Below the pieces are notes generated by a model. It searched no databases, had not been told where the DNA came from, and saw nothing but the letters and a program-made list of their open reading frames with translations. A stretch of DNA of 64,000 bases from Ochrobactrum sp. Marseille-Q0166. Lineage in GTDB: Bacteria > Pseudomonadota > Alphaproteobacteria > Rhizobiales > Rhizobiaceae. The position numbers were made by a program, and so were the translations under genes. This document shows positions 18,283-28,027 of this stretch, piece by piece. The DNA lies in NCBI RefSeq assembly GCF_014397025.1, contig NZ_JACJUO010000001.1:1102501-1166500 (forward strand), given 5' to 3'. Each line of letters starts with the position of its first letter. Within the stretch, counting starts at the first letter, position 1.

Positions 18283-19340
18283 TGACTGAAGTGACGGTTC
18301 CCGTTGATGAGGTTGAGGTCGTCGCGCCTAATTTCAAGCGCCGCCTTTCGGGCGTGACTTCAACCATCGTACAGCTGATCCCTTTGCAGCGCGCAAATGG
18401 ATTGGGTATTGCGACAATGGGACCGGGCCTTCCTGACAGTCTTCCGCATCTTGATTGGTCAGCCCTTTTCTCGTTTTGGAAAAAGCCTGCGAAGCGACGT
18501 TTCCGTATCTGGCATGCACGTCGCAATATCGAAATGCTGGCTGGCATATTCATGCGCGATGTTTTGCGTATGAAACTGCGACTGGTGTTCACTTCAGCCG
18601 CACAGCGTCATCATAAGCCTTTCACAAAATGGCTGATCCGCCGTATGAATGCGGTGATCGCCACCAGTGGCCGCTCCGGAAGCTTTCTTGAAGTGCCGCA
18701 TGATGTGATTATGCATGGTGTTGATCTCAAACGGTTTCATCCGCCTGTCGGCGATGATGACCAGTTCAGCGCATCGGGGTTGCCGGGTAAATATGCGATT
18801 GGCTGTTTTGGCCGGGTGCGCCATTCCAAAGGCACTGATTTGTTCGTCGATGCGATGATTGCGCTTTTGCCGAAATATCCAGAATGGACGGCAATTATAA
18901 CGGGTCGCACGACCGCTGAACATCAGACATTCGAAGATGGTTTGAAAGCGCGCATTGCAGCAGCGGGACTTGCGGACCGTATCCGTATTCTTGGCGAAGT
19001 GCCGGATGTGCGCATCTGGTATCGGCGTCTTACGCTTTACGTGGCTCCTTCGCGCAATGAAGGCTTTGGCCTGACGCCGCTTGAAGCCATGGCTTCAAAA
19101 ACCGCAGTGGTTGCGAGCGATGCCGGCGCCTATGCCGAGATGATCGTGGACGGTACTGGCAGCTTCGTTGCAGCCGGTGATGGCAATGCCTTGCGTGATG
19201 CTATTGAGCCTTATCTTGCCGACCCTGTCATGGCCCAGCGTCATGGTGAAAATGCGCTTGCCCATGTGCATGAGGCTTTTCCTCTTGAAAAAGAAGCGGG
19301 TGCTATCAGCGCCCTTTATGAGCGCGTCTTTAACAGCTGA
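18282..19340 (+). CDS. lpcC: LPS core mannosyltransferase (GT4)
   Basis: Cytosolic glycosyltransferase of 352 residues that should add mannose to the Kdo region of the LPS inner core. It matches rhizobial LpcC through its whole length as I recall that sequence: VEVVAPNFKRRLSGVTSTIVQL, IWHARRNIEML, VIATSGRS, CFGRVRHSKGTDLFVDAMIALLP and the GT4 donor motif RNEGFGLTPLEAMA. The Brucella equivalent influences LPS core structure and virulence. Coupled to greA by the overlapping TAATG. Gene symbol based on remembered similarity. Confidence 0.85.
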   Translation: MTEVTVPVDEVEVVAPNFKRRLSGVTSTIVQLIPLQRANGLGIATMGPGLPDSLPHLDWSALFSFWKKPAKRRFRIWHARRNIEMLAGIFMRDVLRMKLRLVFTSAAQRHHKPFTKWLIRRMNAVIATSGRSGSFLEVPHDVIMHGVDLKRFHPPVGDDDQFSASGLPGKYAIGCFGRVRHSKGTDLFVDAMIALLPKYPEWTAIITGRTTAEHQTFEDGLKARIAAAGLADRIRILGEVPDVRIWYRRLTLYVAPSRNEGFGLTPLEAMASKTAVVASDAGAYAEMIVDGTGSFVAAGDGNALRDAIEPYLADPVMAQRHGENALAHVHEAFPLEKEAGAISALYERVFNS

Positions 19341-19358
19341 TTTGCTGTCCAAATAAAA

Positions 19359-19390
19359 AGAGCGACTGCACCGGGATGCTATCGCTCTCT
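19359..19390. terminator. Hairpin between lpcC and the Lrp gene
   Basis: AAGAGCGA and TCGCTCT arms enclose about 15 bases between convergent genes. T runs are short on both strands. Confidence 0.5.
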
Positions 19391-19408
19391 TATGGAATGT
19401 TTAACCGA

Positions 19409-19879
19409 TCAGAGAATCATAAGCGGTTCGTCCTTAACCGGACGAATAGTCAGTGCCGTGCGGACCGAATCCACATTCGGTGCTGCCGTCAGCTCTTCGA
19501 TAACGAAAGTCTGGAACGTGTTGAGGTCGCGCGCAACGCAATGCAGCAGGAAGTCAGATTCGCCCGACACCATCCATGCGCGGCGTACCAGCGGCCACTG
19601 CTTCGTTTTCTCTGCAAATGCCTTGAGATCAGCGTCAGCCTGACGATGGAGACCAACCGAACAAAAAGCGACCAGATCCTGACCGAGTGCATTGCCGTTA
19701 AGGATGGCGCGATAGCCGCGAATGACGCCACTTTCCTCTAGTTTGCGCACGCGACGCAGACACGGAGGAGCTGAAATTCCGACCCGCTCAGCGAGTTCGA
19801 CATTGGTGATGCGCCCGTCATTCTGGAGCTCCCGAAGGATTTTCCAATCGATATCATCCAGATCAGCCTTGATAGGCAT
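19409..19879 (-). CDS. Lrp/AsnC-family regulator
   Basis: 156 residues: N-terminal helix-turn-helix (DDIDWKILRELQNDGRITNVELAERVGIS, PPCLRRVRKLEESGVI) and a C-terminal RAM ligand-binding domain (FVIEELTAAPNVDSVRTALTI). It would respond to an amino acid or related effector. It sits between lpcC and trkH and does not clearly control either. ATG at 19879 with GGAG before it. Confidence 0.93.
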   Translation of the reverse strand: MPIKADLDDIDWKILRELQNDGRITNVELAERVGISAPPCLRRVRKLEESGVIRGYRAILNGNALGQDLVAFCSVGLHRQADADLKAFAEKTKQWPLVRRAWMVSGESDFLLHCVARDLNTFQTFVIEELTAAPNVDSVRTALTIRPVKDEPLMIL

Positions 19880-20002
19880 ATAAAACTCCGCGCAAGGAAA
19901 TTTCAGTCAATTGTAATTATAAAACACTCAGCGCCTTCGTAGCGCAATGTATTCCTGCTCATACCAAAAGAAATCACAGGATGTAAACCGTTTAAAGCGT
20001 CG

Positions 20003-21406
20003 TTAGCGCATCCAGAACGTCCGTGTGAACAGGATAAAGATGGTGATAAGTTCAAGACGGCCTACCAGCATGAGGAAAGAAAGCACCCAAAGTGCCGGAT
20101 CATGGATGGTTGAGAAGTTGCCGACAGGGCCAATAATATCGCCAAATCCGGGCCCGACATTGGAGAGTGCGGTCAGCGCGCCCGTGAAGGCCGATACAAA
20201 GTCCAGGCCGAGGGAAGCCAGCAGAACCGCGCCGATGATCAGCGATGCGATGTAGAGAAAAAGATAGAGCAAAACATTTTGCGCTATTTCCCCTGATACT
20301 TCCGAGGAACCGTATCGAATTTTTATGACCGCATGTGGCATGACAAGGCGAGCGAGATTGGCGCGCGTCAGATTCCAAAGGATAATCAGGCGGTTCATTT
20401 TGATGCCGCCCGAGGTCGATCCTGCGCAACCGCCAAGAAAGCACGCGAGGAAGAAGATGCCGATCGCTGGCGGGCCCCATAGCGAGTAATCTTCCGTGGT
20501 GAAGCCGGTCGTGGTGATGACCGAAACAAAGTGGAACGATGCTGCAATCAACGCATCGCCAAAGGGGATATGTGTTCCAAGGCGCAGAACAACCGCCAGA
20601 ATGAAGCTGAAACCGATGACAATCGTGAAGAAGAGCTTCACTTGCGGGTCGTTTAGCAGCTCGGTACGGCGGGGCATGAATGCTTTGATGTAGAGAATGA
20701 ACGGCAAGGCCGAAAGAATCATGAAAACAGTCGAAACCACCAGCAGCATCCGGTTGCCTTCATAATAGGCGAAGGAATTATCATGCGTAGAGAAGCCGGC
20801 AGTCGCGACAGTCGCCAGCCCATGATTGACGGCATCAAAAATGCTCATCCCAACGGCAAAATAGGCAATCATACAGGCAGCTGTCAGGCTTAGATAAGCG
20901 ATGATGATACCAAGCGCGATCTGGTTCATTCGCGGCAGGATCTTTTCCGACTTATCGGAGTTTTCCATATGAAAAAGTGCGAGGCCACCGGCACGCAGCG
21001 ACGGCAACATCAAGAGCGCCAAACCGATGAAGCCGACGCCCCCGATCCAGCAAAGAAGAGAGCGCCATAACAAAATACCGCGCTGCATATCGTCAAGACC
21101 AATCAGGGCGGTTGCACCTGTCGATGTTACCCCTGACATGCTTTCAAAAAAGGCCGTCGCATAACTGATCGGCAAATGCGAGAAATAGAGCGGAATTGAG
21201 CCAAGAAAGCTTGCCGTCAGCCACAGACAGGCGGTTAGCAGAAAGCCCAGGCGCGGCGTAAAACGTGTATTCTGGTTTTGTGTTGCAAGCAAAATAAGCA
21301 GCGATAAGGCACCGGTAGCAGCCGCAGAGCGCACGAAAATCAGCCAGTCGTCGCTTCCATCGCGCAGGTCGATGGCCGCAGGAAGCAGCATGGCCACAGC
21401 CATCAC
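20003..21406 (-). CDS. trkH: Trk/Ktr-type potassium uptake membrane subunit
   Basis: Inner-membrane K+ channel-like translocator, normally gated by a TrkA-type NAD-binding subunit (not in this window). 467 residues from GTG 21406, with the four filter-type loops (FFESMSGVTSTGATALI, NHGLATVATAGFSTHDNS, FHFVSVITTTGFTTEDYS, GALTALSNVGPGFG). The first transmembrane helix appears to begin further upstream, in frame, at about 21454, yet the frame has no ATG, GTG or TTG there before a stop. The only site with a ribosome motif (GGAG at 21458-21461) precedes an ATT at 21448. The start is therefore uncertain. Confidence 0.93.
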   Translation of the reverse strand: MMAVAMLLPAAIDLRDGSDDWLIFVRSAAATGALSLLILLATQNQNTRFTPRLGFLLTACLWLTASFLGSIPLYFSHLPISYATAFFESMSGVTSTGATALIGLDDMQRGILLWRSLLCWIGGVGFIGLALLMLPSLRAGGLALFHMENSDKSEKILPRMNQIALGIIIAYLSLTAACMIAYFAVGMSIFDAVNHGLATVATAGFSTHDNSFAYYEGNRMLLVVSTVFMILSALPFILYIKAFMPRRTELLNDPQVKLFFTIVIGFSFILAVVLRLGTHIPFGDALIAASFHFVSVITTTGFTTEDYSLWGPPAIGIFFLACFLGGCAGSTSGGIKMNRLIILWNLTRANLARLVMPHAVIKIRYGSSEVSGEIAQNVLLYLFLYIASLIIGAVLLASLGLDFVSAFTGALTALSNVGPGFGDIIGPVGNFSTIHDPALWVLSFLMLVGRLELITIFILFTRTFWMR

Positions 21407-21723
21407 GAGGCCGAAGCGCGCACAGATATTGGCGACTGTCTTATAAATGGTTGCCGACTCCAGCGTTTTGCAAAAATAGCTTCGTTTTCTGAGTGTTTAA
21501 CGCGGGAGCCTGTCCGCTGCAATGCGGGTGTGATCCAAAGCTCCTCTCAAAGACGACAAGATATTGGGGATTGTTGCTCAAATCCCGGTCTTGCCTTGCA
21601 ATGGCAGGTTCACGGACCTACCTTGGCCTTAATATCAGGGCAATGGCTTAATTGAGTGCGGGAGCGATTCTGTTGAGCCATTGCCTGCAAATCAAATCGA
21701 TTTTTGGGACCGGAGAACTACCC

Positions 21724-22698
21724 ATGTCACAGCGTCATGCGCCCGTCATTATCATCGGCTCAGGTCCGGCAGGTTATACGGCGGCGATTTATGCGGCGCG
21801 TGCAATGCTCAAGCCAATTATCATTACCGGTTTGCAGCAGGGTGGTCAGTTAATGATCACGACGGACGTTGAAAACTATCCCGGCTATGCCGAACCTGTG
21901 CAGGGTCCGTGGATGATGGACCAGATGGCAAAGCAGGCTGAAAATGTCGGCGCTGAAATTCTTTATGACATCATCACCGAAGTTGACACAAAGTCTCGCC
22001 CTTTCCGCCTGATTGGGGATGGCGGGACAGTTTATACCTGCGATGCGCTGATTATTGCCACGGGTGCGCAGGCCAAGTGGCTGGGCCTCGAGAGTGAGCA
22101 GACATTCATGGGCGGCGGCGTTTCTGCCTGTGCAACCTGTGACGGCTTCTTCTATCGTGGCAAGGATGTGGTTGTTGTGGGCGGCGGTAATACGGCTGTC
22201 GAAGAAGCACTTTACCTCTCGCATATCGCAAAGAGTGTAACGGTTGTTCATCGCCGCGAAGGTTTCCGTGCGGAAAAAATCATGCAGGACCGTCTGCTCA
22301 ACCGTGAAAACGTCAAGGTCGTCTGGAACAGTGTGATTGACGAAATCGTCGGTACTGAAGCCAAGCCGCCAATGGGCGCGACGGTCACAGGCGTACGCCT
22401 CAAGAATATCGTTACGGGCGAGACACACGTGCACGAAGCGCAGGGCGTTTTCATCGCCATCGGTCATGCACCGGCAGTTTCTTTGTTCGAGGGCAAACTC
22501 AAGCAGAAGCCCAACGGCTATCTTTGGACTGCGCCTGATTCAACAGCCACGGATGTTCCCGGTATTTTCGCCGCTGGTGACGTGACTGACGATATTTACC
22601 GGCAGGCAGTGACTGCCGCTGGTATGGGCTGCATGGCGGCGCTTGAATCCGAGCGCTGGTTGGCTGCACAAGAACCGCTGCACGAAGCTGCGGAGTAA
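21724..22698 (+). CDS. trxB: Thioredoxin-disulfide reductase
   Basis: FAD enzyme that reduces thioredoxin with NADPH. 324 residues. FAD-binding GSGPAGYTAAIYAARA near residue 12, redox-active pair C136-A-T-C139, NADPH-binding VVVGGGNTAVEEALYL, and the closing AAGDVTDDIYRQAVTAAGMGCMAA. ATG at 21724 has GGAGAAC before it. The vtlR gene follows after 15 bases, so the two are probably one operon, an order also seen in other Rhizobiales. Confidence 0.97.
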   Translation: MSQRHAPVIIIGSGPAGYTAAIYAARAMLKPIIITGLQQGGQLMITTDVENYPGYAEPVQGPWMMDQMAKQAENVGAEILYDIITEVDTKSRPFRLIGDGGTVYTCDALIIATGAQAKWLGLESEQTFMGGGVSACATCDGFFYRGKDVVVVGGGNTAVEEALYLSHIAKSVTVVHRREGFRAEKIMQDRLLNRENVKVVWNSVIDEIVGTEAKPPMGATVTGVRLKNIVTGETHVHEAQGVFIAIGHAPAVSLFEGKLKQKPNGYLWTAPDSTATDVPGIFAAGDVTDDIYRQAVTAAGMGCMAALESERWLAAQEPLHEAAE

Positions 22699-22713
22699 CG
22701 AGAGGGGGAGAAG

Positions 22714-23619
22714 GTGGTCGCACCACTCGACTGGGATAAACTGCGCATCTTCCACGCTGCCGCAGAGGCGGGGTCCTTTACCCATGCCGCGCAGACATTG
22801 CATCTGTCGCAATCAGCTATTTCGCGGCAAGTCAGCGCGTTGGAGCAGGATGTCGGCGTTCCGCTGTTTCATCGCCACGCGCGCGGTTTGATCCTGACGG
22901 AGCAGGGTGAAACACTCTACCGTACCGCTCATGACGTGTTGATGAAGCTTGAAAATGTCCGGTCCAAGCTTGCTGAAAGCAAGGAGAAACCGACGGGACG
23001 TCTGCGTGTCACAACAACTGTCGGTCTTGGTTCGGGTTGGCTGATTGAGCGTATTCAGGAGTTTGTTGAACTGTATCCTGATATTCAGTTACAGCTTATC
23101 CTTGATAATGAAGAGCTGGATCTGACTATGCGTCATGCGGATTGTGCAATCCGTTTGCGTCAGCCGCAGCAGCCTGACCTCATTCAACGTCGTCTGTTTA
23201 CAGTGCATATGCATGTCTATGCGTCGGCAGGGTATGTTTCCAAGCATGGAAAGCTGAGTTCCATCGAAGAGATTGACCAGCATCGCGTTGTGACCTTCGG
23301 TGAGCCTGCACCAAGCTATCTGACGGGGCTTAACTGGCTTGAAGTTGCCGGGCGAACAGACGGCAGCTCGCGTATTCCGGTCTTGCAGGTGAACAATCTC
23401 CTGTCGATCCGTCGGGCTGTGCAGCGTGGCGTCGGGATTGCAGTTCTGCCGGACTATATGGCCGATAAGGAATCGGGTCTGGTACAGCTTCTGCCGGAGC
23501 TTGAGGAAATCCCGTCCTTCGATACATTCTTCTGTTATCCAGAAGCTTTGAAGAACTCGGCCAAGCTTCATGCCTTCCGCGACTTCCTGTTCTCGAAGGC
23601 GAGAAACTGGACGTTCTGA
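22714..23619 (+). CDS. vtlR: LysR-type regulator VtlR/LsrB
   Basis: 301 residues. N-terminal helix-turn-helix (LRIFHAAAEAGSFTHAAQTL, SQSAISRQVSALEQDVGV) and a C-terminal effector domain with VTTTVGLGSGWLIERIQEF and LDNEELDLTMRHADCAIRLR. This closely follows remembered LsrB of Sinorhizobium and VtlR of Brucella. VtlR is required for Brucella virulence and activates the sRNA AbcR2 and small protein genes; LsrB senses redox changes through cysteines, of which those in HADCAIRLR and FFCYPEA are present here. GTG start with GAGGGGGAGAAG before it. An AbcR-type sRNA is encoded 1.35 kb downstream. Confidence 0.88.
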   Translation: MVAPLDWDKLRIFHAAAEAGSFTHAAQTLHLSQSAISRQVSALEQDVGVPLFHRHARGLILTEQGETLYRTAHDVLMKLENVRSKLAESKEKPTGRLRVTTTVGLGSGWLIERIQEFVELYPDIQLQLILDNEELDLTMRHADCAIRLRQPQQPDLIQRRLFTVHMHVYASAGYVSKHGKLSSIEEIDQHRVVTFGEPAPSYLTGLNWLEVAGRTDGSSRIPVLQVNNLLSIRRAVQRGVGIAVLPDYMADKESGLVQLLPELEEIPSFDTFFCYPEALKNSAKLHAFRDFLFSKARNWTF

Positions 23620-23638
23620 TTTGTGTCAGAAATTAAAT

Positions 23639-23672
23639 AAAGGCCGCGTAGGATTAATTACGCGGCCTTTTG
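23639..23672. terminator. Bidirectional terminator vtlR / phosphoesterase
   Basis: AAAGGCCGCGTA-ggattaat-TACGCGGCCTTTT; a 12-bp perfect stem ending at the stop codon of the convergent gene. Confidence 0.85.
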
Positions 23673-24515
23673 CTATGCAACAGTTTTAGACTGATGTGCA
23701 TCCCGTTTGAGATTGTACGGATAAACCTCATGCATCACCTCATCAATCACATGATGCGTCAGGCTATCGATCTCAACGATCTCACTGAGTGCCGCATTAT
23801 CAAGATCATGAATTACAGCCCCGACAATGCGCTCACCTGGCAGCTCGCGATCAATTGCATGGGCGACGAAGCCTGCCGAAGGCGCCCATATATAGCGGGT
23901 TCCGTTCGCTTCCCCTGACCATGCTCTATGCAGGTGACCACTGGCATGAAGCTGCACATTATGACGTGCAAAGAGGTCAGACAGGCGTTGACGTGGTATG
24001 GGTGGGACACCCCATAGGCCGGTGTCTCCTTCCTCAAGCGCGTCGATAAACAAGGGCTTGTGCGCGAAAACGGCAACCGGTCGGCCTTCACCTTCGTTCA
24101 ATGTCCGTTCCAGCCAGTGAAACTGCTCTTCCTCGAGCGGTGTGCCACTACCAAGAATGAGGCTATTGAGACCAATGAGCAGCCATTGTCCGAAATTCAG
24201 CGACCAGAATTCCGGGCCAAAATGCGTCCGCCAGCGTTGCAGGCGTTTGCCATCAACCGGCTGACGGCTTGCAGGTAGATGACCAATGTCGTGATTGCCC
24301 GGAAGGCAGAGCGTGGGGGCCGGAAGATCGGCTAACAGCTCATGACAGAAGATCAGATCATCCTCGCCGCCAGCGCCGTCTATTGTGAAATCGCCTGTAT
24401 GGATGATGAGATCCGGCTTCTGATCCGCTATCCAGTCAACGAGAGGAGACCAGTTGCTGTTGAAATGCGACTTGGTCGGACTGAGATGCGTGTCGGTAAT
24501 CTGGATGATCAGCAA
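23673..24515 (-). CDS. Calcineurin-like metallophosphoesterase (CpdA/GpdQ-like)
   Basis: 280 residues with the binuclear-metal motifs in order: QITDTHLS (D-x-H), LIIHTGDFTIDG (GD), CLPGNHDIGHL (GNHD), FAHKPLF and ASGHLHRAW (GHxH). Enzymes with this set hydrolyse phosphodiesters such as cAMP or glycerophosphodiesters. The start reads TTG at 24515 with GGGAG six bases before it; no ATG precedes the first beta strand, so TTG is the likely true start. Lies between vtlR and the AbcR-type sRNA on the opposite strand. Confidence 0.88.
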   Translation of the reverse strand: MLIIQITDTHLSPTKSHFNSNWSPLVDWIADQKPDLIIHTGDFTIDGAGGEDDLIFCHELLADLPAPTLCLPGNHDIGHLPASRQPVDGKRLQRWRTHFGPEFWSLNFGQWLLIGLNSLILGSGTPLEEEQFHWLERTLNEGEGRPVAVFAHKPLFIDALEEGDTGLWGVPPIPRQRLSDLFARHNVQLHASGHLHRAWSGEANGTRYIWAPSAGFVAHAIDRELPGERIVGAVIHDLDNAALSEIVEIDSLTHHVIDEVMHEVYPYNLKRDAHQSKTVA

Positions 24516-24561
24516 GATAGGCTCCCTGCAGCGCGATGAAATGAATAAGGCTGCGATTTCC

Positions 24562-24665
24562 AGAGCGCGTTACGAGCTGATTAAATCAGAACCGCACTCT
24601 AATTTCTTGTTAGACGCGCATCTTTATCCGAAAGCCGTTTCACACTTTTCGGAATGCGATCCAGA
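24562..24665. repeat. Rhizobiales intergenic mosaic repeat, copy C
   Basis: Stretch with GATTAAATCAGAACCGC, GCGCATCTTTATCCGAAAG and CGTTTCACACTTTTCG (24636-24651). The last 16 bases recur exactly at 51792-51807 and ATCTTTATC recurs close by. It matches the look of repeated intergenic elements common in Brucella and Ochrobactrum. Confidence 0.5.
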
Positions 24666-24936
24666 TGCCTTCTAGGAGTATCACATGACAAATTTGTTTC
24701 AGCTGAATGATTGTTTAATGACAGAAGACTGATGAGCTGATTTGCTGGCCGGTTGAGGTCGCTTGCCATTATAATGGGCATCAAGATTGGCGATGTGCCT
24801 CTCGTTTAGGCGGCTCATTAAGTGATGGTGAAGAAAGTCTTCCGCGTGGTTAATGAGTAAGATGTTGATTTTTATGAATTATATCTCAAGTTACAGCTAT
24901 GCAAAAAATGCATGGCTGTTTTGCGATAAAGTTGAG

Positions 24937-24967
24937 TTGCAAAAACAATAATCACAAGGCATATAAA
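24937..24967 (+). promoter_or_regulatory. Probable promoter of the AbcR-type sRNA
   Basis: TTGCAA (24937-24942), 19 bases, then TATAAA (24962-24967), six or seven bases before the proposed 5' end. A LysR regulator such as VtlR would be expected to bind just upstream. Elements located by eye; the spacer is slightly long. Confidence 0.4.
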
Positions 24968-24972
24968 GGTCA

Positions 24973-25086
24973 TCTCAGCGCTGCGTTTCCTCCTCCCATT
25001 TGCGCGCGCTGAGTGTTCCCCTCTGGAGGTTTGCCTCAATGGCACCTTCAAAACTCAAAGCCAGACATTTGTCTGGCTTTTTTTTT
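24973..25086 (+). ncRNA. abcR: AbcR-family (alpha-r15) trans-acting small RNA
   Basis: About 114 nt. A perfect stem CTCAGCGC/GCGCTGAG (24974-25012 region) presents a pyrimidine loop with TTTCCTCCTCCC, an anti-Shine-Dalgarno sequence. A second unpaired TTCCCCTC follows, then a small GAGG-tttg-CCTC hairpin, and finally the terminator AAAGCCAGAC-attt-GTCTGGCTTT with a long T run. This layout is that of AbcR/alpha-r15 RNAs, Hfq-binding repressors of many ABC-transporter mRNAs in Rhizobiales. Position between vtlR and aatA supports it. Which paralogue (AbcR1 or AbcR2) it is cannot be decided here. Confidence 0.8.
25057..25086 (+). terminator. Intrinsic terminator of the AbcR-type sRNA
   Basis: Ten-bp stem AAAGCCAGAC/GTCTGGCTTT with four-base loop and nine T; the U tail is also the likely Hfq-binding site. 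Confidence 0.88.
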
Positions 25087-25127
25087 GGCTTTGTGCCGGG
25101 TCATATGATTTTTCATGCGATGCAGAT

Positions 25128-25155
25128 ACGAAAAAGGGGCCTTTCGGCCCCTTCG
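25128..25155 (-). terminator. Terminator of aatA
   Basis: On the minus strand AAGGGGCC-gaaa-GGCCCCTTTTTCG, 20 bases after the aatA stop codon. Together with the sRNA terminator it isolates the two convergent units. Confidence 0.85.
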
Positions 25156-25174
25156 TTGCTGTATGATTCAGTGC

Positions 25175-26401
<1,227 letters not shown>

Positions 26402-26627
26402 TCAGATAACCGGCACCGGGCATGGTCCGGTCTTGCGGGTTTTCTATGTCGCATTGGCAAACGAATCGCAACAGAAGCTTTGCGGTTTCGCAAGAAATTC
26501 CGACTGCTCGCGCGATTGTGTTGCCGAAAAGTTGTGATCCATCAGAGATACGCACCTATTCGTTCAAAGAAACTGATTGGACAGCTCTCAATCTGATGGA
26601 CATTTTATTCCGCTACAGGAGAAGAAG

Positions 26628-27239
26628 ATGCTCACGATCTATTCACAGCCAGATTCCGGAAATTCCTATAAGCCACGGCTTTTGCTGGCCAAACTTGGTA
26701 AGCCGTTCAAGCATGTCAGTGTTTCATCCATCGACGGTTCGACGCGAAAGCCTGAATATCTGGCAAAAAACCCTAACGGCAAGGTTCCCTTGCTGGAATT
26801 GGAAGATGGCCGTTTCCTTGCCGAATCGAACGCCATGCTTCTCCATCTGGCTGAAGGAACGTCCTATCTGCCGAAAGATGCGTATGAGCGGGCGCTGGTT
26901 TATCAGTGGCTGTTCTTTGAGCAATATAGCCATGAACCTTATATTGCGGTGCGCCGCGCCTTGATGGTCTATCCGGAGCGTGCCCGTGACGCGACGCCTG
27001 AACGTCTGGCATCGACGCTTACAGGTGGAAACAAGGCGCTCGGCGTTATGGAAGAGCAGCTGAAGAAGACGCCCTTTTTGGTCGGCGATCACCTGACTGT
27101 GGCTGATATTTCGCTTTACGCCTATACGCACGAAGCACATCGCGGCGGTTTCAATATGGACGCCTATCCGGCGATCCAATCATGGCTTGTGCGTGTTGCT
27201 GCCGATGCGGGCCATGTTCCGATAGATTGGCTGCCTTGA
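26628..27239 (+). CDS. Glutathione S-transferase family protein
   Basis: 203 residues, thioredoxin-like N-terminal domain (LTIYSQPDSGNSYKPRLLLAKLG, NPNGKVPLLEL, AESNAMLLHLA) and all-alpha C-terminal domain (PFLVGDHLTVADISLYAYTHEA with the conserved N-capping Asp). A Ser/Tyr near residue 12 could activate glutathione. Substrate unknown. ATG at 26628 follows AGGAGAAGAAG; the frame opens further upstream without a ribosome site. Confidence 0.9.
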   Translation: MLTIYSQPDSGNSYKPRLLLAKLGKPFKHVSVSSIDGSTRKPEYLAKNPNGKVPLLELEDGRFLAESNAMLLHLAEGTSYLPKDAYERALVYQWLFFEQYSHEPYIAVRRALMVYPERARDATPERLASTLTGGNKALGVMEEQLKKTPFLVGDHLTVADISLYAYTHEAHRGGFNMDAYPAIQSWLVRVAADAGHVPIDWLP

Positions 27240-27310
27240 TAAGGCGTTATCCTGCATGTCTTTATCGGAAAGCACGATCAAACGCTTCGTAGGCACGTTT
27301 TGGATAAAGA

Positions 27311-27336
27311 AAAAGGCGGGGAGGGCCCCGCCTTTT
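27311..27336. terminator. Bidirectional terminator GST / cold-shock gene
   Basis: AAAAGGCGGGG-aggg-CCCCGCCTTTT, with A and T flanks on both sides between convergent genes. Confidence 0.85.
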
Positions 27337-27356
27337 CTCTGCCTCAGAGGCAAAAC

Positions 27357-27566
27357 TTATGCTGCGACGAGGTTGTCTGCAGACGAACGACCCGAACGAC
27401 GGTCTTCGACGATTTCGTAAGAAATCTTCTGGCCTTCATCGAGTGTGGCCAGACCAGCGCGCTGAACAGCGGAGATGTGAACGAAAATGTCCGTGCCGCC
27501 CTGATCAGGCTGAATGAAGCCGAAGCCCTTGGTCGTGTTGAACCACTTAACTGTTCCCGTAGCCAT
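27357..27566 (-). CDS. Cold-shock domain protein
   Basis: 69 residues, a single cold-shock domain with KGFGFI and DIFVHI. The beginning [10 protein letters not shown] is the standard form, so the start at 27566 is firm; AAAGGAATTTCCC precedes it. It is a paralogue of the gene at 6141-6356, differing mainly in the C-terminal third ([19 protein letters not shown]). Single gene, ended by a strong hairpin. Confidence 0.95.
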   Translation of the reverse strand: MATGTVKWFNTTKGFGFIQPDQGGTDIFVHISAVQRAGLATLDEGQKISYEIVEDRRSGRSSADNLVAA

Positions 27567-28027
27567 GGGAAATTCCTTTGTAACATTAGTAGTCGTTAGT
27601 CCGTATGCTTCGCACACGTCCCTGTGGATCGAATTTATGGACAGGAGATCGTTAGGAAGCACGGCAGGCCGGGCGGGTCTCAAAGTCACTTGACCGAAAA
27701 ATCGATTGCTCGACTATATGTGACAATTTTGACCAGCACAAGACAGGCTTTGCTATCTCTAAAGGCGTATTTTTGTATTTGTTTTTTCTATTCGCATAGC
27801 AGAGCGATGCATTGTTTTCGCTGGCTCTCGTTCGAACAGGCATCGCTTTCGCAAGTTGTTTTAAGTGTGGTTACGCTTGAGAGCTCAAAGCATCACGCAA
27901 AAGTTTGAAAAAATTGCTATAGAGGCGCACTGGAATTGGATAAAACCAATTGGAGAAAGTCTGATCTTGAAACCCAGATTTTTTGCCAGAAAAAGTGCAT
28001 CTCTGCAAAGTTTGGTTAGGAAGCCTG
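27567..28027. other. Divergent intergenic region csp / ABC protein
   Basis: 461 bases. The left part is the cold-shock gene leader. An AATTGG-ataaaa-CCAATT inverted repeat lies near 27940, roughly 80 bases before the ABC gene. No gene seen. Confidence 0.4.

Larger units (their letters stand above)
24516..24972. other. Intergenic region upstream of the AbcR-type sRNA
   Basis: 457 bases without a supported gene. It contains the mosaic repeat (24562-24665), a small palindrome TGCCATTATAATGGGCA near 24766, and at its end the sRNA promoter. I looked for a second, tandem AbcR copy (Agrobacterium has one) and did not find a hairpin-plus-T-run end here. Confidence 0.45.

Noticed and set aside
24666..24930. 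Second tandem AbcR copy
   Set aside because: No anti-Shine-Dalgarno loop and no hairpin followed by a T run in this stretch.
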